The notes beneath the pieces were generated by a model that was not told where the DNA came from, searched no databases, and saw nothing but the letters and a program-made list of their open reading frames with translations. From positions 191,001 through 255,000 of the forward strand of contig VXCM01000209.1 in the NCBI GenBank assembly GCA_014773175.1: DNA of 64,000 nt, in the 5' to 3' direction. Every line of letters begins with the position of its first letter. Position 1 is the first letter of the stretch. The translations under genes and the position numbers were made by a program. Below are positions 25,241-37,007 of this stretch, one piece after another. This DNA comes from Lucifuga dentata. Lineage: Eukaryota > Chordata > Actinopteri > Ophidiiformes > Bythitidae.

Positions 25241-25836
25241 TTTATTTCCAAGAAGAGTTACTGAAAGATGACTAAAAAAACCTTTGATGTGAGGCAGAAG
25301 AACCGTTGGCACTTCCTCCTGGATAGTTTGGTGCTTGGGTTTTATTGTGTGATACAGACCCTTGTTTAGGAACAATAATTCTGTTCTTGTACTGCAGCCA
25401 TTCTCCTATGCAAACATTTCCTCATCTCTTTCCAGAATAGATACACCCCAAATGGCAATGTGCTTCCTCTAACGGTCACTTTTAAGTTGAACACAAAATG
25501 TAGAGTATAGAACAGCATCAGGGATGAGAAGACTAAATATTAATAAAAGCTATCATGTTGTGTTTTAGAAAGTGTTTAAACACATAATCCCAAGACATGT
25601 TGATGGAAGCAAACTTTGTGGCTATTTGACATCTTAAGGAATTTCAGGTCAGTTTTAAACTTGACAGACGAGCCTGATTTACCTCAAAATTTCTGAAAAA
25701 GCATCTTAACACAGGATAGGAATTAAGCTAGTCAGAAATCCACCATGTATCTGTTGACTCTTGTGACTTTAATTCAGGGAGCTTGAGATGGTTGAGACGG
25801 TGTTAATGCTACCATCCTGAGTTGGATTATCTGGAT
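25241..25836 (-). other. iars1: Probable iars1 3' untranslated region
   Basis: Sequence directly after the iars1 stop codon with no coding potential. Three minus-strand poly(A) hexamers are visible: ATTAAA about 64 bases past the stop, and AATAAA about 490 and 590 bases past it. Which one is used cannot be read from the sequence, so the end given is the furthest of the three. Confidence 0.45.
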
Positions 25837-25919
25837 CTATGCCTCGGCGGTAGTGGGAAGGACTCTCACAAACAGTGTTTTGGTGTCTAGACATTTCACT
25901 GACAGACCAGCTGATAATT
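25837..25919 (-). CDS. iars1: iars1 terminal coding exon
   Basis: Completes a split Glu and encodes [20 protein letters not shown] then PTTAEA and a TAG stop (25839-25837). The ending ...V.VLPTTA.. matches the known vertebrate IARS1 C-terminus, so this is the true end. The acceptor is a clear TTTTTCAG. On the minus strand an ATTAAA (25773-25768) and AATAAA hexamers (25346-25341, 25246-25241) are possible poly(A) signals. Confidence 0.94.
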
Positions 25920-27265
25920 CTGAAAAATACAATGAGACATAAAATGTTACAGGGTTAGAATGCAGAATTACATCTGAGGTAAAAACTATAGGAAGGAAAA
26001 ATATTTTTAGCAATAAAGCAATTTTTTTGTCAAACTCAAAATCTATGTCACTTTTTCTAGACAGCTAAAAATTGGAAAAGCTAACCCTTCACTGTTGTAC
26101 CATCACAATCATTTGTTAAAGTTCCAGAAGTTTACATCTACATTTAGTTTTACTTAACGGATTTGATCAATCTAAGCAACTGGTATCTGTATTTATTTAG
26201 AGAATATACCACTGTATGTATTTTTCATCAGCAGTGCACATTATATAAATTAATTGCATTCACTTGTGCCTTTGTGTACCCCAGTTTTCTTGTTTGTTAA
26301 TATGTTGTATGTTTTAAATTAAGATGTCTGAAGATCTTAGGCTCAATCAATTAAAGCAAAATAAAATATTGCTGCTCCGCATGAACATGCATTGCATCGT
26401 CTGTTTGTGAGAAGCCTCCAGTCTTCAATACCTTGGCTAAGATTGCACACTTCTGTCTCGAGGATTAAAACTAAATTCCTTGAGTTTCAGAGTTGCACTT
26501 GAAACTACTTTAGTTCACATTTATTGATCTATTTTTCCTCCTTCTCACTGTATATCTACACAGAAATACTGGCCTTGTGTCATTTTAAGAGGCTCCTGTA
26601 AGGATAGTCAGGTGACATCCACCAACTATTTATCTCACCCTGGGTGAAGTCCTGGTCCTGGTAGAGTTTGATACGTCTGCTGCGGAGGCCGAAAACCTTA
26701 GCAGCCTCAGAGACCAGGCCTGAGTAGTCGAGTCCATTCTGACCCAGTGGGTTCACCAGAAGGAGGGTGCCCACTTCACCTGTCAGGCACTCTAAAGCAG
26801 AAAGGAAGGAAAGAAAGAGTGTAAAAGTGAAGTGAAACTGACAGACTCTACTTCCTCACCAATTAGCAAATGATTGGTTTGTTAGCTGGAATTGTTCACA
26901 TGTCCTGGTTGCAAAAGAGAACAAAGAGTCACAGAACAATGTGTCAAAGAGTTAGAAAGAGGAGGAAAAGATCAAACAGTCTGGCAAATCAATTATCTAA
27001 AGTCCTTATTATGTAATTATTAATTAAAGATAGGAGTAGAGAGGAGAGATGAAGCAGAGAGAATGACTTAACAGTGACGTGTTGAACATGATTTTGTGTG
27101 TTCCTGCATTTCTCACCAGCTGGCTGTGCATTGCAGAGCAGCAGGTTGACATATGGACATAGGAGGGTGTCTGTGGTGGGGGCGGGGCCAGGGGAGGAGC
27201 CTGATGATGTCACTGACAAAGTTTTACCGCTCAAAGCCTGAAGGTCTGTTTTGCTGGTCAGCTCT

Positions 27266-27324
<59 letters not shown>

Positions 27325-30300
27325 GCCATTACAGAAGAGACCAAAATCTGTCTACAAAGCAACAAGGCAGATACATACAGTATGTCTACTATAACCAGTG
27401 GTGGGCGGTCAGGGCCAGCAAGGCCTTCTCTGCAGGCCTAGAGATTGTCAGAATCATCAAATTATGTTTTTATAATTTAATGTATATTTTATTAATGCTA
27501 TATGTATTTTACAAAGTTCATTCCCATCAGTTTTGTTATTAACATCATTTCATTGCTACCGGTACTCTCTCCCTCAGTTTTGCTGCTTCCAGTGCAGCTA
27601 ATATAAATTAGAGTTTTTATCCAATCAGATTTTCCCCCTGTGCTGTCTCCGGGTATAAAAATCTAGCCTGAGGTCTTCAGAATCTTGAGTGAATCCCCTC
27701 TGCTATTCAAGCAAATGGGACGATGTTGTTGACTGTCATATATTTTAACCAATCAGATTTTGAGTTTGCCATGTTGGGCGTATTCTTTTACACGTCAGGG
27801 CCTTCTAGCTGGCCTACGTCATCGGAGTACAGCATTACGCTAACAGCTAAACAGCCTGCCAGAAATTCATGAGAAGAAGAAGAGGGTCGGTTAGCTTAGC
27901 TAACTCAAGTAAACGTAGCTAGCATGTAACGGAGCATTAATGTTTATTTAAACTTTCTTTCTTGACGTTTAGATTTTTAGACNTAGCTAGCATGTAACGG
28001 AGCATTAATGTTTATTTAAACTTTCTTTCTTGACGTTTAGATTTTTAGACATAGTGCTTTAGCTTTTTTGTTTAGATTTTTACTTAGTCCTGTTGTTTTT
28101 TAACGCACAATGGCTGAAGGACGAGAAGAANTTTTTTGTTTAGATTTTTACTTAGTCCTGTTGTTTTTTAACGCACAATGGCTGAAGGACGAGAAGAAAT
28201 GGATTAACTGACAATACTTTTTTTCACATTTTGGAACAGAAACGCACCGATAATATATGACTGTGTTGTTAAACTCTTTATAAAGAAAGAAAGGAGGATG
28301 GACTTTATCTTCAGATGATGATGAGCAGCTTTGGTAAGTTTGATAGATTTTTATGTGGCTGGAGTCTGTGGGGAATCCTGTTGAATACTGCTTGTGTTAT
28401 TTGTGTTTTACGGCATTTTGCTTACTTCTGGTCGTATGAGTAAATGTGATGGTTGTTGTGAGTTCTTGTTTCTTTGGTAATGACACTGATTTAGGCTATG
28501 CCATGTTTATATGTGATGCAGCATCCTGTCAATGCGTAATGATGCTACATCCTATTCATATCTCTGCAGTTAGTGTGTTGTAACTGTCATAGGTGTTGAT
28601 CCTCATGTTAAATCACTTTATTCCACTTCATAAAGGTTACTGTCACTGTGAATATGGGGTGGTTATGTCAAATAACAACAGCCTATAGCCCTAGTGTCAT
28701 GCTGAGGTTATTAGAAGGTGGTTTAATTGCTGGAGGATAGCTCTGAAGGCCTAGGTATAAAATACACAGCCCGCCACTGACTATAACAGATATTTCTTAG
28801 TAATAGAAAATAGATAAAAATGTGTATTTGTTTGTTCTACATCTACTTATTTTGAGGGGCCAAACCAGATCTTACTAGTTCCACCACTAAAGAATCTCAG
28901 CTCAGTGTTATTGGTTCCGAAGACGCTCTTGCACACTTGCTTCAGTTTGTCCACATTTACTCTGTTGTCTCCTTTAGGGTTCTCCAACAACACCACGCCG
29001 TCTAAAAAAGAAACCAGATAGATGTGATACTAAACCAACAACACAGCAATTGATTTCTGGTGAATTTTATAACATGATGTAACAAAACCTGCCGTGGATG
29101 TGCATGGTCATGTAACTTTTGATACAATTTAAGAAAGGTTGTTTTTTTTTTTCTTTCTCAAAGTTGGCAGCACAATACTTAATTCAGATATTGTAGAAAA
29201 ATGCCCAGAATCACACCAATCAACTTACTTTATGTTCTAGTTTCCCTGAGGAAAGACAGTTTTCACAGTTTTGCCTTTTCATGTTCCGATTCCTATCCCT
29301 ACGTGCTACCTTGCTCTTTGTTGTTGATCTTGACTCGGAGGTTCACGTAGGTGCAAGCTGGTCCATTCAGAGGAACCTGAGGGGCCGAAGATCCCTTCAC
29401 TATGGTCAACTCCAGATCTGAGCCCTTCAGCTGCAATAAAGAAAAGAATCAGGGTCAGAGCGCCATGAAATCAACAAACTAAATACTGAGAATCACCAAG
29501 AGGAATATGAGAAGTTTAGCACAGCACAGTCAATTATCAGGTCTTAAGAATTTACAAGATTCAAGATTGATGCTGATCTTGTACCATAGTATCGCGTGCT
29601 TCCCCAGAATCATCTCTTCATACCTGAGTCTTTTCTGCTATGATGATGGTGGCAGTCTTGGGGACAGGGAAGGGCAAAAGAGGGGCCTTGGTGGTTGCCA
29701 GGACAAAGTCAGTATGGGCCTTAATCACAGAGTCCAGGTACTCCCCTTCCGGCTGACAGCAGTAGTACACTGTTATCTCATCTGATGGCACCAAATGGCC
29801 CTGTGACAGGAGCATTTAATGGATACACAGGACAAGTTATTATTTAAGCAGCATTAAATGCAGTACTAAACAGCTACATATTCCAAGCAACTATGAGTTA
29901 TAAGTGACAATACACTACAAGCAAAGTTACAATAGCTCAGCCTGCAAGAATCCAACGGTGCACAATCAGCATCTGATTTTTTAAAAATCCTGATACATAA
30001 TGAAAAATAAATTTGCATCCAAAGATGCAAGCAATCATCATTTTTAGGCAACAAACAATTACCTGAAATGAAGGAAGGGGAGGATGGAATAAGGGGCATA
30101 AGAGAAGAGAGGGTGGGAACCGAGTTATTAGAGTAAAGATAAAAAAAAAAAAAANAAGGAACAAATAAAGGCAAAAAAAAAACCAAAACAAAACAAAAAA
30201 AACAAAACAAAAAAAACAAGGGGGGGCTGGATGAAAGCCCATCTTTTGGAAGTGTGTGCTGCCAGTCTCCTCTAACCTTGACACATTCAAACACATTGAA

Positions 30301-30540
30301 CTCATCCTAATCTGCAGTGTGCAGCCATGTGCACAGCCATACACATGCATTTAATGACTGTGTACACGCTCACACTCACAAACATGTACGCACTCCAATT
30401 GCAGTATGTGGCTCAAGGGCAGAGGAATAATGTTAGTCAGATACAGAGGAGCAGTCAATCAATGGAGGAAAGTTTATAGGCTTCTCCTGCAAAGTCAAGG
30501 TACTGACCCCACCCTGAAGGCTAGCACAGTGTGTGTACAT

Positions 30541-30588
<48 letters not shown>

Positions 30589-33500
30589 AAGCCCCAGAGA
30601 AAGCTACAGAGAACTCCAGTGTGTGAGCAGTCCAATAAAACTGGGAAATTCTGACCTCTCTTTCTCGACCCTGCACATGCTCACACACAAAACACAAACA
30701 GTGATAAAGACACACATATACAGTACACAACCACCAACACACCCACAAACTACTACCAAACATGTCAAAGAATTGTTCAAAAGTTAATTCCCATCCACGG
30801 GGTGGAAAATTCCTGACAGATCTCTGTTAGAAATAACTGGAGGAATTTAGCCTGGCTGGGAGCCAGTGCACACCGCTACCATAGGAGGACGGAAAAACTG
30901 TTTGTGAAAACAAGAGGCTGTTGGCTAATCCGTCTTTACTCCCCAGACCACTTCAAAGTTCCAACATTAGAATCTGAAAGGGGCCAGACTGTAATTAAGC
31001 TTCCATTAAGCCTGCCTTATGATGGAGAAATGTCTAACTGTGATGCTGCAATGGAAAGATTAAAAAACTCCCCTGACAAAATTAGCATGGGACATAAAGA
31101 GGGAAGGAGAATGGAAACATTAGTGAAATAAAAACCAAAAATATAGCCAGTGTTTGATGCCGGGTCTATACTGATCTAAGTACATGAAGATAGCCTGTGC
31201 AGTAGGTACAGTACTGCTGACAGGTTGGCTAGAGATGATGAGCAACAAGAATAGTACTCTTTCTGGTTGTCAAACAAGGAAAACCCACGCAAAAAGTTAT
31301 GTTTCTTCTGTAGATAACTGAATGTCGTTATGTAACTCTAATTCTTGAGCATGCAGGTCCTCACAAATCTGCCAGGAGGGGGTGTGCAGTTAATGTCCCC
31401 TATTAAAATGCCCCAGACAGAAAGAGACCAGCTGACACTTGTTAATAAGTCATTTTTTCTCCCACATCCTCCCATGTTCCTGAATGCTTCTACTGCTCTG
31501 TCACCATCTATCTTCACCTTAACTGTAATGCATTACGCACCACATAGGCAGTCACCTTGGATGATATTTTGTCCCTGAGTACGACTCCTCAAACTCCCTG
31601 AGCAGCACGCTGTGCTCATCCTGGCACAGCTCTGAATACAAGCATTGGCAGGCAGATTAAACTGTCATTTTCTATTCATTATACACTAGACTGCAAATTT
31701 GGTGGGAGTGTGTTACGTGTTACTATGCTTCCAGAGCTAGTAGTGCTCCTGAAATGATTACCCCACCTTCTTACGTAGTTTCTGGATGCGGTTGATGACT
31801 TCTCTGGCTACGCCTTCATCCACCATGGACTGATCTGGGCTGACATCCAGCAGAACCAGGACCTGCAGAAAAACAGACCCAGAAGAGGAGAGTTTTAGCT
31901 ACATATTGGACTGATAATTATGATAGCATACACAGGTCATAGATTAAAAAATAATAATAATAATGGGGGGGGGGGGGNAGTATGTTTTTTTTTTTTTTTG
32001 CAAGGTAGGATGTATCAAGTCAAACACTAGCTGTCCACACAACAGACTACGCTGAATTTGAAAGTCACACATTACTTTCGCTGTGCTCTTCAAAGCTCGA
32101 CATTTTGAGGATCAATTAACTTTATTTGTCCTATTGTGTCCCCCTCTACCACAAATTCCATTTGAATTGCTCAAAAACATAACCAGAGATATCCCTGCAA
32201 TTGTCTCCCGTGCTGAAGTTCTTGATGCACAAAGGCTCTTCATCCAAATCAGTTTTCCTCTGAATAAAGCCAGTTCAGCAACATCTCTTCAAAGTCATTA
32301 TGCTTACAATTCAATGATTTTAGGCTAAAAGAACAAGTATTTCTTCATTGCTAAATCTGATGGAAAAATAGAATTGAATAAGGCCAATTACTGCAGGTAT
32401 AATTAGTCTGAACACGTGGCTAATGCTGGATTCCCTTTTCTTAGAATTTTTCTGACTTTAATTTCAGAAATTTGAGTTTATTTCTTGCAAATTTGCAGTT
32501 TTTTTTTCTTACAATTTTGTGAGTTTCTTTACTCAAAAATTTAGCAAGTTTTCTTCTGGCAAATACATGAGTTTTTTCCTAACAAATTTACAAGTTTGTT
32601 TTTTTTTTTTTTTTTTTTNTTTTTTTTTTTTTTTTTTACTGGCAAATTTCTAAAAAATTTTTCTCAGTATATTATCCCACTTCTCCTGGTCTCATTTTTT
32701 GTTTTTGTTTTGTTTTTTTTCCTCATCTGATATTGCCATTATACACCATCATAGATGATGCTTCCCAACTCATGAGGTATTCTGCTGCCATCATATACAA
32801 GCAACCAATTTATATTTTTGAGTCTGAGCCTAGAAGGCTTGACTTTTGAGAGTGCAATCAATGGATGTATAATGAGGCAATAAACTTTACCGACAAAATA
32901 ACATTGAGTATGTCAGTTCAGTAAAGGTTTCATTTCCATAAGCTCATATTCTTTATTGTACCATTTCTTATTCCTAAAATAAAATACTTAACATAAATTA
33001 GCAAAATTATGTTATATTTTCAGAGCTATAAAAGAAACACACTATTCACCTTTATACTAGGAAAAATATTACATAAGCATGAGCCAGCTTTAGACTGGCA
33101 AACCTACCAGGGAAAAGCTTGGTGATTTTCTAGCCGTAGTGGTGAAGTCAACGTATTAATTAATTATTTTGCTGTTGCTGTAACAACAACACTGTGCTCT
33201 CACAACACATTGGTGTTAACAGGTGGAGTTCTGATGACTGCAATTGAGCACACACACACACACACACCTCATCTGCTCCATCTGACCACCTACAAGGCAC
33301 TACCACAATTCCTGACAATAGCAGACACATAGCTTATTATGACATGATGGATGTACATAAGTTAGCATTTATTTTATGATAAAGAGTTTTCATTAGCCGC
33401 AGAACCACTCAGACTGTTTCAGCTCAGTGCTGCAAACTATTTGGGAAAGTAGATTAAACTCCACGACAGAGTAACCTCTCAGTAATGGAGCTTATAGTGC

Positions 33501-34175
33501 CATATACACCGGATAGTGAACTGTTTACTTATACTGGGTGAGTAAAACTAATATGCTATTAAAATCTTCACAGTTCTTATCAGCTTAACCACAGAGTAGT
33601 AGCGTAGTCTAAATGTGGACAGTGTATGAACAGTAGACTTGCTCAGAGCTCAAGCATATCCCTAAATTAAAACTGAAGGGAATGAAGGAAAGGACAGGAT
33701 GACAGAGAAAGTGCACCAAGGCAATAAAGAGACAGAATATGAGAGACAGAAGAGAGACAGACAGATGAGAACAGAGAGATGGCGAGTCAGTGTGATGGAG
33801 TGAGAGTAACAGAGAATTAAATAGCAAGCTCGATAAACTGGTATTAAGGTGCAGCCGTGTGATGTGTATATGGTTGGAGGAGCACTGATTAGAGAGGGCC
33901 TGTGGGAAACGCATATGTGCTGGTTTCCACTTAGGCGTGAAATGATTTCATACATCACACTCACAGTAAAGACACATAGCAGCATTTACTTTACACAGCA
34001 TCGTACTGCAGGAACGGCAGCAGAGCAACGTTTATTTCTTTAGATCCAGCCACATTTTACTGATATACAGTAGCTACTTATTTTACTGATTACCACAGTA
34101 AAATTGGGCTGGAACTGTTGGGTTATTATTACACAGCGTGATTACATGAGCAAGTGTAAAAGAATGAGAGAGACT

Positions 34176-34234
<59 letters not shown>

Positions 34235-36958
34235 TGCGTGCATGTGCATTTGTATTTCTACATGATTTGATTATCAGTATCCCAACGATGACATTTAGCC
34301 AATTTTTACTTCCTCTCAAGTGGCTAGGTTAAAGGAAAGGTTAATTCTTTTTCATGCCAGACCTGACCGAAGTGTTCAGTAACATTGACCTAACACAATC
34401 AATGCCATGCTATCAAAACTGGCATGAACATGAATTAAACTTCATGAAAGTGTGACTTATGATTTAGTGCTCTTCAGTTAATGTCACATTTAATGCACAG
34501 ATGACACTACTCTGGAGCTCTCTGTCATGACAACTTGACATTAAACAAGGGGACATAACCTGTTGTAAAAATACTGTTATGAAACATGATAGAACTGTTT
34601 GGGGGTGTGTGTTAAGACGACATTAATCTGTCACATGTTGCAGATTATGACCATGACTGTCAAATGCTTTTAGAGTGTGAAGCATGAATACTTTCCTGGA
34701 GCTTATTTAAAGTGATCAAATTTGGAAGCTTCAATAAGTTTTATAACCAACATGTGAGCACCTGACAGTGTTATTACAATGTTAATAACACTTTGTCACA
34801 TCTTTTTATCGTATAATCATTTTACCACTTGAGGTCAAGGACATCTGATATTATCTGACTGATGACAGCCCTACTGGAGTTACATTTTGGCAATACCTGT
34901 GCATCCGAGTGTGCTTCGTACTGTGCAGCTGAGTCAGAGCTCTGGTTGAAGGTGTACATCAGCCTCAGGTCTTCCTCATGAAGCTCATGGCCGTCCACCG
35001 TGATGGATCCTTAAAATTACCACCAAAAACAGGAAATATTCATAAACACAACTCCAAAAAGTTACCATTATCATTTATCAATCCACAGAAAAAAAAGTCA
35101 AAACTTTCAGTAAATACACAGTTCAACACCAGAGTCCAACTGTGACTCAGCACCATAAACCCACCTTTTAAAACCACTGCAAATTATAGAGACTACACAA
35201 AATTCACCAGAGGGCATGATAATGATGCAGACTGTACTATAGATAGTCATTAAAACAAATTGTCTCCACTAAAACTAGGATTTTCCTTTAGGGCTCGGAT
35301 ATTTTTGGCCTGCAGAGCACACCATGAAAAACACAAGCATCTAATTTATAATGATCTGACACTGAATGATGTAGCCTATGTTTAACATAAAAGCAAGAGC
35401 TGTTTCAAAGTGATTACATTTGCTTCAGATCCCTTGCATCACAGCATCACAGTATCATTTGAATTCTAATTTCTGAACATTCTAATTGTTACAGAACAAT
35501 GGTGATGTAAATATAGGATGGAAGTTCATGTTATTTGTTACAAACTGGGGGAAAACTCAGTGCTGGCTATTGATTTTCGTGAAAATCTGATAACTTAGTT
35601 CCATAATACTTTAATTTCTCTGATGTTTCATAGTGGGCATTTTGCTATTTAGCAAAGGTTGTGAGATTAATTCTATGGTTTCAAGTATTCAAAATCATAC
35701 TGAATAAAGTGTCATAATTGAATGCAATTTCTTACACCCAGTCACCCAACTGACATCAGGTCTTAGCTTTAAAACAAAACAGCAAACCCAGTCTAGTGAA
35801 GTTTATATCTCCATTTTGCTGGTGGCAGCAATTACCCATGTCTGTGTTCTGAGTAAAAGCCATGACCGTCTTCTCCTCTGCTCTTCATTTCTTCACACCC
35901 AGAGGCACGGTGAAACAGTCATTCCGTTTCTCTCTAATCCTAGATTTCCACGCTTTGATTCCCTGTGTCCCTCCCTACTTTGATGCTCTTACCCACCTTC
36001 TCTCTCAACCTCTTCTTCCCAAAGAAGATGACGGGAGCAAAGAGATAAGTATTACAACTACAAGCTACAAGAAGTAAGCCCACAATTTGTTTTTAGACAA
36101 ACTGCCACTCTTCCAGATTAGTTTTCGTAATTAATAATTATATTAGAAAAATATAATTATATTAATAATTATATTTTTCTAGTTATAGTTTCTGCAACTA
36201 GAAATTACTTAAAATATCAAAATGAGGCTATCAAATGAATGTGAGATTTTGTTTTTCCCCACAGACATAATTTCACTTCATATAGACTGCAGTGTGGAAC
36301 CTTAAAAATGGACAAAAGTATCATCGCGAGTCACGAGTTTAAGAGCAGTTATTTTCTGATGTTATACACCTTTCATCTGTGTGCATCCTCTCACCATCCT
36401 ACATCACATCTAACTCATCTTCCTTTTGATTGACTAGACTTCAAACGTCCACATGATCGGAAATGTTAAGTTCCCACAGCCCTGCTGACCCTCACTGCTG
36501 CTGTCTGCCCTAGATACTCTGGAGCTCTCCACATCTTTCTATAATTAGAGAGACAATATACCTTACACTGCTTTGATCCCTATTCCAGGTTTGATTATGG
36601 CATGGGAAAAATGTCTGTTTTTAGAATTTGATCAGGATTGCTCTTTTCTTGACTAAAATAAAAATATGACTTATTACTAATATCACTGTTCTTCACCATT
36701 GGTGTACAGAGCCACTATTAATTCTTTGGTGGTTGTGGTCATTTTCTAAATAAGTACCTTGTAAAAAAAATAGCTGGATTAAAAAAATGATTGTGAAATG
36801 ACATTTACAGAGAACACATTCATAACACCATTGGAGGAAATGCAAATTAGTATGAGTTTTGCTGCTCATGAACATTTATTCTGTGAAACCATTTTTACTC
36901 TGATCCCTGATTGTGATTGCATGTTTGCAAAATTTTTCTGCCATTTTCAGCACGCATG

Positions 36959-37007
<49 letters not shown>

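Larger units (their letters stand above)
27396..28779. mobile_element. hAT-like non-autonomous DNA transposon with 8-bp target-site duplication
   Basis: The left end is CAGTGGTGGGCGGTCAGGGC and the right end ...CAGCCCGCCACTG, giving short terminal inverted repeats (CAGTGG.GGGC). The element is flanked on both sides by ACTATAAC (27388-27395 and 28780-28787), the 8-bp duplication typical of the hAT superfamily. No transposase frame is present. Its apparent 1,384-bp length includes two assembly duplications of 67 bp (around N 27983 and N 28131). It lies between iars1 window exons 24 and 25. Confidence 0.88.
31863..34896. other. iars1 intron with degenerate tandem repeats
   Basis: Contains G13 with an N at 31978, the imperfect tandem repeat at 32437-32680, a short CA tract near 33248-33268 and a (GA)n tract at 34184-34231. 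No exon or conserved frame is recognised. Confidence 0.7.

Noticed and set aside
29866..30350. Two overlapping minus-strand frames of about 140 codons
   Set aside because: Their cores translate poly(A)/CAAAA runs, include an N, and lie in an iars1 intron.
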